Below are positions 46,343 through 56,434 of a stretch of 64,000 nucleotides of DNA, in pieces. The notes under the pieces were generated by a model that saw only the letters and a list, made by a program, of their open reading frames with translations, did not search any database and was not told the origin of the DNA. The translations under genes and the position numbers were made by a program. Within the stretch, counting starts at the first letter, position 1. Each line of letters opens with the position of its first letter. This DNA is from Moniliophthora roreri (taxonomy: Eukaryota > Basidiomycota > Agaricomycetes > Agaricales > Marasmiaceae): NCBI GenBank assembly GCA_001466705.2, contig LATX02000236.1, forward strand, positions 124,001 through 188,000. Reading direction: 5' to 3'.

Positions 46343-47648
46343 CTCTTTTGTGGACGTATTCCGTATGTTTCTTTTCTTGAGTCTGGACAATGGCTTGTAT
46401 GGGTATCATCATTGTACTTGAGACGTAATCTTAGCTTTGCATGTCTTTCATCTGCAAATTTGATGAAAGTAATGTGACGGAAACAACTTCTTGAGTCGGA
46501 ACTATCATCACCACGACCACGACGTTCAAGTTCTCCATAGTTCTTCATCCAGTGGGGAACGTGTGGTTGGGTCGGCTTACAGGACATCGTAACCGTTACT
46601 TGCCGACCGCACCTGCGCAGCGGCACAAGGATATTCTTTCCCCATTATTATAAAGTCATGAATTTCGGACATAGGATAGGAAATGCATTGAGCATGGAGG
46701 CTACATGGAGCTGCGAACTGTGAAACCCAGAATTCACGTGGAAGATAGAAATTATACATACTATATAGGTAAACGCCCACGGTAAATTTCCTCGCAAGAA
46801 CCACCACGACCCTCCAACTGGATGTTCAGATGGCAGCAATTCCATGTGGCGTGCAGGTGAGAGTCTTTATTCTGAGTCTAGTCGACTATTTCTAAACAGA
46901 ACCTCCTTGTGCATAACTTCAGGATTCTCTTTTCAATCATTCAAGCCTCGTCGAAAGCAAGAAACAAGAGCCGGATATCTATGCTTGCAGTACGAGTTGT
47001 AGATTGTCCTACATGTTTGAGAGGACGAGAACGGAAGAGAGCGCAGGTGATTGCTGGGTTTCCATGAGCAGGCTACTTGGTACGTGCTTCTCAGGCCTTT
47101 TAGAAGGAATAATCCTACTAACGATTCCGGCTAGCTGCTTCTCCTAGTGTCCAGATACCAACTTTGACGAACTTTATGATCCATTGCCTCAAGTGTGCGG
47201 CCAAAAAGCTACCGCATGAAGTCTCGACCGCTCGTCCCGCCTTGATCGAAACCCTACAATACAGCTTCGGATGTCTCTTCACCCGGTCAACAACGTGAAA
47301 TCACTGGCTACTTATGGACCTTTTATCGCGGGTTATCATTGTGACGACAATACCTGTTGCCAATGCCATTCAGAAGGCTCCTTGGAATCGATCCATCCGA
47401 TGACCAACATATATCGACCACCAAAAACATCGGCTTCGAGTGCGGGCGCTTCAAGACACCTAATTGGCATCATCCATCAAGAAGACTATCATCATGATCC
47501 GAATACAATTTACAAGTGAGTACTTCAACATCGGCTCGTGCATCCCGCACTAGCAACGCGCTGATGGCTGCCCTTTAGGTGAATATAGATACATAAAGGA
47601 ACCCGGTTCAAATCCCAATATTTGCTGTAACGGTCCAGTTTCCCGGCA
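46343..47648. other. Intergenic between GMC oxidase and sulfotransferase genes
   Basis: No gene recognised in 1.3 kb. A plus-strand frame at 47271-47519 and minus-strand frames at 46339-46845 show no family features. The sulfotransferase promoter should lie in the right part. Confidence 0.4.
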
Positions 47649-49763
47649 ATGCAGAAACTTCAAGTTCTCGTCTTTGTGCTGCTGCTGGGTCTTGTCGGCG
47701 CTGAAAGAGCGTTTATTCAGAATGAGGCATACGAAAAGGGGACTTTTGGACTCAGTCCTAACCAGACGTTTCATGCGGCCGATTATACACCGTAAGTACT
47801 GCTCAACACCTTATTTGATATCTTTGAAGCTGATGCTCGAACATCCTCAGGGTTCAGTGGAACTACGTACTTCCTCCTGCCAACATGACTGAGCTGCAAA
47901 GCTCAACTGGTCTCGTCTTCATGGCACCAAATGGTATACTGTTGATATTACCCCTACCACGCCTAAACGCCAACCTTGAAATCACAGGAAAGGACGTCAT
48001 GCAGCGCGGTGGTGCAATCTTCAATATGGATGGAACGCTGGTGTGTTCCGCTGCCGAATACGGTGCTACGACAATCTTTCAAAAGGTCACATATAAGGAC
48101 CAAGATCATATCCTCCTGTGGACAGGCAAACTCCTCGGCGCTGGATATGGTTATGGATATAATCTGCTATGAGGTCGTCGCAAATTTGTACATGTTTCAA
48201 CTCGAACCTTGTGTTTCGTTATCTCACGACCGGTTTTCAGCTCAACAGTTAACCCCGGTGGGCTTCTGGCCGACATACATGATGTGAATATGCTACGTCA
48301 TTCGTCGCTGACTGCGTGCTTACCCGCTTTCTACAGACCATCATCACTCCATACAACACAGCTGTAATGCCTGTGTACACGCCAACGGGGCCAATCGACC
48401 TCACACCGCACAACGGATCAAGCAACGGTCCAATCATTGCATGCGTGATACAGGAAGTCGATATCGACACTGGTATATTCTCCGTGATTCGTGGTTTACG
48501 TTGACGCCGACTAGATTACCTTAGGCCGCGAGCTATTCACTTGGAACTCATTAGATCATGTCGACCCTGCAGAAAGCTACCTTGCGATAGGAGCCCAGAC
48601 AATCGAAGGTGGTTGGGACTATTTGGTGTGTTTCCCTCGAGTCCCAACGAAGTGCCAAGTCCTGATTGTTCTGTGTTCTGTTGTCTAGCACATCAATAGT
48701 GTCGACAAGGATCGTGAGGGAAACTACCTCATATCTGGGCGACATACAAGTACAATATACTATGTCGATGGCAAGTCGGGCGAGATCATATGGAGGTGAA
48801 CTGCTTAGCCTGCTGTACCTTGCTCACGGAGCTGACAATTGTTCTCTACAGATTAGGCGGCAAGAGGTCCGACTTCACGGTTGGTGAAGGAGCTTCGTTT
48901 TCATGGCAACACCACGCAAGGTGGCTGGGCGATGGTTTCATCAGGTGAGGCTCTTCCATATTTACCTCGGGATAATTAGTTCTGAACGAAATCCTAGTGT
49001 TTTCAACAACGATGCCTCACCTTTCGAGGTCAAAGCCAATTCGTCTCGTGGAATAGTTTTGGCTGTCGATACCGACTCAATGAGTGTTGCGCTAGTGAAG
49101 GAGGTGTACCCATTCAAGCGGATGCTGACGCTAGGTCAGGGAAGTGTGCAGGTTCTGGAGAATGGGAACTATATGGTCGGGTGAATATATCCTCTTACGA
49201 GAATATCGACAAGATTACTCACATCCATACCCTTGTCAGATGGGGTCAGAATCCTTACTTCTCCGAATACGACTCCGAGGGCAACGTCCTGTACTCGGTA
49301 CATTTTGGCATAGGCGACGTGCAAGCCTGTGCGTACCGCCTTGATTGTGTGCCCTTGCTGCTGGCTGACAACTCCTTTGCTAGACCGTGTATTCCGATAC
49401 AACTGGAAAGGCCACCCCAAAACACGTCCTACTCTCGGTATAACCTACCACAATACTTCTGGTATCGTCGACGTGCACGCTAGCTGGAACGGTGCAACGG
49501 AAATCCATACATGGGAACTCTTCGGAGCTGAGGAGTCAACGCCGCTGAACCTTGTTTCGTTGAATGTGACGAGAAAGACAGACTTTGAGACAACGATATC
49601 GTCATACGCTGGGGAAGTGTACAGCTATTTCCAAGTTGCCGCGAGGAATGTTGATGGGGAGTATCTCATGTACTCGGATGTACTGGGTGTAAATGGGACG
49701 AGGTTGAGAGTGTTTGGAAACCGGAGCGTAGGAGCTTTGGCTCTTGAAGTAGATTCAGAGTAA
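47649..49763 (+). pseudogene. Arylsulfotransferase-like (ASST) protein gene, 11 exons, one frameshift
   Basis: Model: join(47649..47791, 47851..47933, 47988..48187, 48241..48283, 48337..48472, 48525..48625, 48689..48795, 48852..48944, 48998..49180, 49240..49328, 49384..49763), about 518 residues. It has a signal peptide (MQKLQVLVFVLLLGLVGA).

Family blocks: GAGYGYGYNLL, SSNGPIIACVIQEVDI, ELFTWNSLDHV, GGWDYLHINSVDKD, GNYLISGRHTSTIYYVDGKSGEIIW, GGKRSDFTVGEGASFSWQHHARW and GQNPYFSEYDSEG. These are typical of fungal ASST-fold proteins (beta-propeller; bacterial relatives move sulfate between phenols).

Exon 3 is one base out of frame after NLL (about 48168-48170): the TGA ends that frame, while YEVVAN continues in the next. 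All other exons are clean, so either a recent mutation or a sequence error. Confidence 0.82.
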
Positions 49764-50125
49764 TTGGCGTCAAATGCACTGATGGCATTCTGAGACATGC
49801 AGATACTGTACCTAGATGCAGGGAGGCAACCGGACCTTGAGCGTTACAGTGACAGAGATGGCAACTACGCCATTGTTCTGTGCTACAATTGGCAACAAAA
49901 TATATGATTTGGATGATTTCTCCCCTTGTAACGCTAAATGAGGCAACAGGCCCGGATTTAAGCACGCAACCAAGCCTGTGTTATGCGTTACAGTTGCCTC
50001 CCTTACATCCAGCAAGACCTACTGAATCTCATCAGGACCCATAGATCAATCACGACCCCGCGACCCCTTCTGCCACTGGACTTTCATCTTATTATCTAAT
50101 CAAATCCATTCCCTCTTGACCGCCA
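49764..50125. other. Intergenic, no gene seen
   Basis: Between the ASST stop and the next start codon. It contains the two short related stretches accctgagcgttacagtgac and atgcgttacagttgcctccc, which are probably coincidental. Confidence 0.4.
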
Positions 50126-50683
50126 ATGTTGCCCGTCGAGATCTTTGCCGCTATCATTTCATTCTGTGATAAACCAACCTGGGTTTCCGCCTGCTCAGTC
50201 TCAAAAGCATCTCGTAGCATTGCGTTACCCCTTCTTCACAATTGCAAAAAGGACGATCTCTACGACCCGCGGAAAGCCGTGCTATTCCTGAGAGTTCCGA
50301 TGGTCAACCCGCTGGCAGTAGAGTCTGTGCGCGAACTGTTTGTTAGGTTTGGTAATAGGTGGGCACCGGGTTCCTCTTCTCAAGTCAATTAACTCACAAG
50401 GGTGCACTGGGCTAGGAAATCTGAGGAAACCCAGTGTCTATCCGGGTTCTGTCGGCTAGTATCCAAGGCTCTGCCCCGCGCGGTGAATCTCGTAGTCCTC
50501 AACCTTGATAATGGCAAATTTGGATCTCAAGTGCACTGTATCGAGCACTACTTCTACACGGGCGTCTTCCCTAGACTAAGACGCGTTACTATGTTGACGC
50601 CCTTCACCAGAAGTATGGAGGAATTCATTCGTTGCCACCGAATGACACTGGCGCTAATCGCCATCTTCCCGTACATGACTTAA
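50126..50683 (+). CDS. F-box-like protein, N-terminal part (172 aa as modelled)
   Basis: Model: join(50126..50358, 50401..50683), intron 42 nt. The first residues MLPVEIFAAIISFCDKPTW, then SVSKASRSIALPLLHN, have the spacing of a short fungal F-box. After the intron comes RVHWARKSEETQCL, then LPRAVNLVVLNLDNGKF and TGVFPRLRRVTMLTPF, leucine-rich.

The frame ends at 50683 (PYMT). Family members are usually longer, so either the last part is lost or an intron was missed. The downstream sequence (50700-51540) holds repeated, damaged continuation pieces. It could be a truncated gene. Confidence 0.5.
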
Positions 50684-50699
50684 CAGGAGAATTCTGACA

Positions 50700-51540
50700 G
50701 GAATACGACTGATGTGACAGATGAAGGTTCCTTGTGAGTGCGGCCCTATCGTGCCCGTTAGGTGTTCTGCGGTACTGATATCAACGGAATCTAGGATTGA
50801 ATGGGGCACAGAACACTTTCATCGCTTAGACTGTCAGAAACCGGATGTTTTTCCTACTTACTCGAGGCAACACTGGTTACGAGTCGTTCTATTGTACCAC
50901 TGTCGACGCGACTTGCTTTTAAACCACGATTACAGCGACAAGAACTCATTTTTGACTCCGAAATATCGCTGTCTTCTTGTAATCTGCTTCGATGGCTGGT
51001 ACTCTCCTTTGGGCATTGAGCAATGGTTTTCGTAGGCAGGGAAGAGAAGATAATGAGGTCAAGTCATAAGGTCGGTGAGTGTTCTGCCCCTCAGCTAGCG
51101 ACATTATGCTGAATGTGATTCAGACGATCTCGGTTTACTGTATAGGTTACTTTGGGGGAAACTCGGCTTTGGCCCAGACGAGCTAGACTCAGAGCCGGGA
51201 GCGTGGAAGTGGAGGGTGAATCGCGAGAAAGCAACAGAACTACGACTTGGCATTTTGGCCCGATACCTCTTGTTCAAGGAAAAAGAGGATGCTGACGGAA
51301 GTACGATCGATATGACAGATAAATACCTGTGAGTACTCTATCGTGCCTGTTAGGTTTTCTGTGGTACTGATACCGATAGAATGTATGGGGCATAGATCAC
51401 TTTCATCGCGACCGCGAATAATGGGATGCCTCTCCTACTTACTTGAGGCGACAATGGGTGCACATCGCCTTGCAGTCGTTCTGTCGTCCCATTGTTTAGC
51501 TGGGGTGGCCATGGCCGTGGTAGAACCATTGTTCACTATC
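50700..51540 (+). pseudogene. Decayed, internally repeated continuation of the F-box-like gene
   Basis: Two similar segments lie about 0.6 kb apart. In the first, gtgacagatgaaggttcctt leads to LSSLRLSETGCFSYLLEATL (about 50700-50900). In the second, atgacagataaatacct leads to LSSRPRIMGCLSYLLEATM (about 51310-51500). Both are interrupted by stops and frame changes. The best explanation is a tandem duplication of a 3' exon block followed by decay. Confidence 0.45.
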
Positions 51541-51694
51541 CACACCTACGTATAAAACCAGTATACTCTCCATGAAACTGCCAGTTTTTCTCATCCCAAT
51601 GAATCGTACAGTGAGTCTTGCACGTCCTTCGCTGCATTTCTCGTTCACTAATTTTGCTAGCTTCATACACAAGCCTCACTCGGAAAATTTCATC

Positions 51695-52267
51695 ATGCCC
51701 ACCAATGTCGGAATCGCCCTTTACACCCAAACAGACTCCCGCGGTCGCAAAACCAATCCCCACTGGGCACTCGTGGCGCATGAAACCGACTACTTGTTAC
51801 CAAACGTGCGAGTCTTCCAAATCGGTCTCGACCATTCCGATTCTTGGATTCTCAAACCAAAGACTTGCTCCCTAGCAAATTCGTCGTCTCTCATCGGTAT
51901 TGTGCACGTTGCTCAGATTCCAAAGGATATATCGTGGCTGGAAGATTTCTCCAAGCAATTTCCTGCTGTGAAGAACGGTGATAATCCTAGCGGGCTCCTT
52001 GGATGGTCGTGTGAAGCATGGGTTATTCGGTTCCTTTGGGCTTTGGTTGATGCGAGGATGATTAGTCTGCCTTGTGATGTTACGCAGGTGTACGATTACG
52101 TTCGAGCGAAGAAGGTTACGATGGAAGGATGTCGGGCGCAAGTACCTCACATCATTCCGGTGGTCTCTCTGGTGACGGACGAGTTGCGTATGTTCTGCTT
52201 TCTATTGATGCGAGCGTTTTTGACTTGTGTAGAACGACAGATGCAGACGGATATCCACTCACAATAG
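51695..52267 (+). CDS. DUF6914-like hypothetical protein (about 190 aa)
   Basis: The ATG at 51695 begins MPTNVGIALYTQTDSRGRK. Next come HWALVAHE and then GWSCEAWVIRFLWALVDA, a pattern I associate with the fungal DUF6914 family ('HWAL' near the N-terminus, 'CxxWV' near the C-terminus).

An upstream in-frame ATG exists at 51572, but the earlier residues look like leader. A possible intron (gtgacg ... ttgtgtag, about 52170-52232) would change the last residues; unspliced, the frame stops at 52267. The function is unknown. No damage is evident. Confidence 0.5.
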   Translation: MPTNVGIALYTQTDSRGRKTNPHWALVAHETDYLLPNVRVFQIGLDHSDSWILKPKTCSLANSSSLIGIVHVAQIPKDISWLEDFSKQFPAVKNGDNPSGLLGWSCEAWVIRFLWALVDARMISLPCDVTQVYDYVRAKKVTMEGCRAQVPHIIPVVSLVTDELRMFCFLLMRAFLTCVERQMQTDIHSQ

Positions 52268-52800
52268 CGTGTCGAATTCTTGCTGTTATATGTATATATA
52301 TATTTACTGACTGATACATAACTATATTCTTCATCACGGTTCTCACCTCAAAGCTTGAGACTGTTCTTTTCCTTGTCTTGCGTGGCCAAAAACTCACCTT
52401 ATTTGATGGGTTCGACACCTGTTAGATTATCAACCAGATGATGAGCTTCATTGACGTCCTTGTCCCTATATATCCTAACACTTACTTGACATCCGTCAAA
52501 TGAGTGCAACAAGCGCGATGGGCGTCGACTCGCAAGTTGACGGAACGAGAAGCTATAGTCGGCCCGCAGCGCTCAGCAGTCAGATCGAAGTAACAAGTTG
52601 GACATCCCGTCGCCGACCTTTTCTTCCCGCGATGACCATCCGGCTACCCGACTCCCGGGCACTAGACGCCTTTTTACCTTTCCGTACATCCCCATCTTAA
52701 ATTTCAATGTTGTAATCGTCTTTCCCTTGACAGGTCTACCCTGCAGAAAGCACCTTTTCGACGGCAGCACTCGTGACCAAGTATCCATTTCACAACATTC
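52268..52800. promoter_or_regulatory. Intergenic, NmrA-like gene promoter side
   Basis: No gene. Contains an AT run (tatatgtatatatatattta, about 52288-52307) just downstream of the previous gene. The NmrA-like gene start lies at 52801. Confidence 0.4.
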
Positions 52801-54068
52801 ATGTCCACCACTAGCACGACAAGCCTGAAAGCCGTCCTCATATCGGGGGCAACAGGTCGACAAGGACATGCAGCTATCGCTCATCTCAGCAAGAATAACC
52901 ATTTCCGGATCTTGGCTCTCACCCGTAATGCTGATTCTTCTAGTGCCCGAGAACTCGAAACCGATTTTCCTAGCATTGAAATCGTCGAAGGGGACCTGAA
53001 CAATCCGGATTCCATCAGGCGTATCTTCGATGATGAAAAGGAGAAGGAAGGAACAGGGATTTGGGGTGTATTCAATGTCATGGCGTATCCTGGGCTAGGT
53101 GTCGACGCGACTGGGGAGGAGAGGGCTGGGAAGGTGCGTCCTCTCTTTTTTTTTTTTTACTCGCCTCTCGCTCCTGATTCTGATTGCGTGTGCGTCATAC
53201 AGGCCATAGCAATCATTGCACATGAATATGCCGTCTCATGTTTCGTCTACTCCAGTTCTGAACGTGCTGGTGAATTGTACGATGACGGGGCACCGCCTGG
53301 TTCGAGTTACAGGGCAAAGGTCGAGATTGAGAAACATCTCAAGGAGTTGGGGAACAAGGGGTTGAATTGGACGTGTGTTGCCTTGTCTTTTGTCTTTATG
53401 TCTAACTCACGAATGAGTTAGGATACTTCGCCCAGTGCTATTCTACGAGAATTATATCGGTCAATTGGGTGGAACGACATTCGAAGTATTCAAAGCCGGA
53501 GTCAAAGCGGATACACCGGTACAATTGGTTGCGGTAAATGATATTGGAAGGATCATAGCTGGGATATTTCAGGTGCGTTCATTTCTCTAGGTTCTGCCTT
53601 CCCGCTCTGACAACGATACTACATAGGATCCTGAACCTTACAAGCACCAAATCCTTGTACCGTTAAGCGGAAACCTGACTTTTGCCCAACAAGAAGAGAT
53701 ATTCAAGGAGGCTACCGGACGCTCGATAAACAATGTACCTTGGCCGCTATCAAGTCTTTCAGGGAAGGGTATACTGAAGATAAACAGACATACGAGGGAG
53801 ATGTATTTCCGTTCCCTTCTTCTTCCGCATGGTCCTCTAACATGGCTTCGGATACAGGGTCGAAGGAAGACAAAAGATATCCGATACGATAGCAGAAGGA
53901 AAAGTACCCGAATTCCAGTCGCAGGTTGACTTGGCCAAGAAAGCCCTGGGACCGGATGCACAGTGGACGAGCTTTGAGGAATGGGCGAGAAAGACGAAAG
54001 AAGATGAGAAGAGGGCAAAAAATTGGAATGGGATTTCGTTGAGTGGAATTCTAAGTGGGAGATCATAG
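52801..54068 (+). CDS. NmrA-like NAD(P)-binding protein (346 aa, 5 exons)
   Basis: Model: join(52801..53133, 53203..53372, 53422..53572, 53627..53802, 53858..54068), phases consistent. The atypical SDR fold starts with VLISGATGRQGHAA (GxxGxxG, residues 16-22). It continues with EIVEGDLNNPDSIRRIF, the FVYSSSERAG strand, LRPVLFYENYIGQLGG and VAVNDIGRIIAGIFQDPE, the order seen in NmrA-like regulators and isoflavone-reductase-type proteins.

These bind NAD(P) and often act as redox sensors rather than enzymes; the Tyr-x-x-x-Lys catalytic pair is not evident. The charged C-terminus (WTSFEEWARKTKEDEKR) is typical. A T run near 53147 lies in intron 1. Nothing looks damaged. Confidence 0.88.
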
Positions 54069-54209
54069 CTTGACCGATTTTCGCTACTTCTCTTGAAAAA
54101 TGTAGTATATTTATTGTATAATTGCATGCATTTACACCCATAAGGAGCCCCTGCAAATCGAGCCTCGAAGCTATGCTGTTCAGTGTTTGAACAACGGCAT
54201 GCAAAAATG

Positions 54210-54850
54210 TCACGCATGACACGTGACGCGTGACGCTTTCCTGAATCTTTTCCGAAACATCCACTCTGATGCTCTCATTTCTGTTTCATCTGTCTTCCGC
54301 TTTGACAGCCAAAGATCTTCCCATGTCGTGGTCCTCGTATCATGGTCGACGAAATATACTCCAGGTGAGAAACGCGCCTCCCAACCATCAGGAAGAGATC
54401 CCGGGTGACGAGGGTAGAGCCAGATAGTTGTATGGTTACTGTGGTTGAAGAAATAGTTTCGCCCCGAGTCGCGATGAAGTCGTTCCTCCCATCCCCGGGG
54501 CAGTGGTGTAACTGGTGTTGGTGCTGGAAGCTTCGAGTAAACTGGGTCAACCAAGTGCTTGTGTAGTCGTTGAGGCTGACATGGGTCTTGTCATGGAAGC
54601 GCCTTTCCCAATTATCAGGCAGGGTTGTTGCACGTCCGGTCATTCGTGGGTCATGCCGGGTCCTTGTGCCGGTGTTCACCATTGTGATCGAAGTAGTAGT
54701 ATGTAGGGGCCGAGTCGGCAGTCGAAGAGTTTCTCGCAGCCCAGAGGAAGTGGATTGTCGGCTTCGGGCTCGATTTCCATTCAAAGGAGCTGTGAGAACT
54801 GCCACTGCTTTGTGTTGGTGGGATGTCCTGCTACAGATAAATAGTGAATG
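54210..54850 (-). pseudogene. WW-repeat protein pseudogene
   Basis: WW units appear in two frames on the minus strand. One reads LPDNWERRFHDK, near 54620-54580. Another reads LPRGWEERLHRDSGRNYFF, then LPDGWEARF, YFVDHDTRTTTWEDLW (54510-54300).

The frame changes near 54560, and the tail is replaced by KTDETEMRASEWMFRKRF with a late stop. Homology to the intact WW gene at 62882-63565 is clear ([36 protein letters not shown]). The 5' end is also degraded: no ATG in front of the first unit in the right frame. This gene is dead. Confidence 0.75.
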
Positions 54851-55929
54851 GTTTATCAGTCATGGTGTGTTCATTAATACTTGGAATCTGCTCATTTCTA
54901 ATCCAATCCGCAGTATGAGGCGGTTCTGCTGTTTCCAGACCATGGCCAAACGTGCCCGCTGAAGACTTGGGTTACAGACGTCAGATATACAACATGGGGT
55001 TTACAGCAAAACAGCACCTTCGGACCCAAGATTTCGGGTCATCCGCCTTAGAGACTTGAAGTATGTCCGTGCTACACAGATGGTGACAGCACGAACGTTG
55101 ACACTCCTCTACTCTTTTTCCTCTGCCATTTGGGCGTGAACACAGCAGTGCTATACTGTTGGTTTCTTGGCAGCGTCTCCAACTTTTCCCCGAGTATAGC
55201 CCTCTCCACTGGCAATTTTGGGTCACCCCGGACCGCTGTTCCAGAGTCGCGACGCTTTTTGAATCAGATTCGTACGTTAAAAGATGGATCGGTTCGGGAA
55301 AACTAGTGCGGGTTTAATAGGCAGACTATGAAGCTCAAGGCATGGCATCAACATAGCGGGGACTGGACTGATCTCACTTTTCTGTGGAAATCACCGCCAT
55401 GAGCAGGATTGGTTAAGTGGGATATTGAGTGGCTGAAGTCTTACGTATGCATGAGCGTATGTCCAATCTTCTCAGTCTACTGTGCTTTTATGCACATGTT
55501 TGAAAGTTCATGTTTGCAGGCTATTTAATTCTGACTGCAGCCTGCTCGACTCGGACGCGTTCAAAAACTTCGACTGTCATTTCTCCACGCGATGATACTG
55601 TAGTAATGGAGTCTATGCGGTGAAAATTTGACAGTCCCGTGGTTGAATTGATCTCAGACGTTGTGTTGTTCGCAACAGTAATGGTATCAATCATACCCTG
55701 CTCAAGACAGCATAGATAGCTATGGTGATTGGGAGCCTCAGTTGCCTCTTTTTGGTTGTTTTGCTTTAACGAGGCTCTTTCTCCATACCAGTGTGGCTTG
55801 ATGAGCGAGTTGTCTTTGTATATTGCACGTGTACATCTCCAATGACCAAGTTACCCAGTGCCAATTATCGATACCCGTGAACATCACGCCAGCAGCCAAA
55901 TAACATTATGATATCTAACCTGATCAGAA
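54851..55929. repeat. Spacer duplicated at about 61.86-62.88 kb
   Basis: Patchy homology runs through the spacer: gatgtcctgctacagataaatagtgaa against gatgtcttgaagtcgataaacagcgaa, agtatgaggcggttctgctgtttc against ggtatgaggcggttctactgtttc, and tttatgcacatgtttgaaag against tttcagacgtgcatttaaat. No gene in it. It is part of a duplicated WW-gene/spacer/WW-gene unit. Confidence 0.65.
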
Positions 55930-56080
55930 GGTAGAGTTCCTCCGCTCACTCCGAGACGACCTCATCATTCTAAGATCAACATAGAACAGTTAGCCCTCCC
56001 CCGTAAACATATCTCCACAGCCGGTTTTGTGTTCACTGGAAACTAGGAAACATCATTCCCGTCCTAGTCTCGAATGCCAG
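55930..56080 (-). pseudogene. Truncated C-terminal fragment of a second WW gene
   Basis: gatcaacatagaacagtt ... tatctccacagccggttttgtgttcactggaaac (55975-56045) is homologous to 62980-63045 in the intact WW gene, which encodes [12 protein letters not shown] and the AVEIR segment. Homology stops near 56080, where unrelated DNA leading to a DUF6534-like gene begins. The rest of the WW gene was lost or displaced. Confidence 0.65.
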
Positions 56081-56434
56081 ATAGTCTAAGGATCACAAGT
56101 GATGTGGTTGTATGTATATCCTGCCAATGCCTTCGACAGGAGAGCGCTTTCTCATCGTAGTTAGAGTTCATTCCAGCGATCACATCTGTTGATTTGGACG
56201 CATGTACATTAAGCGTGAATTGCTCGCCAACAGTCAGATACCACAGACATCCTACCCCCGAAACGGGCGACATGTCACCCTCGCCCCGAGCCCATTTTCA
56301 ACCACGAGGATTCCTAAACGTTTGTTAATGTTAACGCAAAGCCATGGCAGAAAGCTCATACACACCGCGTTCCGTCCACTAATATACACATCCGACAGGG
56401 GTTCAGGAATCCGCACGGGCTGGTAACAGTCCGA
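56081..56434. other. Intergenic, no gene seen
   Basis: Unrelated to the WW units; lies at the 3' side of the DUF6534-like gene that follows. Confidence 0.35.

Noticed and set aside
47600..47640. tRNA-like T-arm sequence (ggttcaaatccc)
   Set aside because: The flanking bases do not form a T stem, and no acceptor or anticodon arm could be folded at the right distance.
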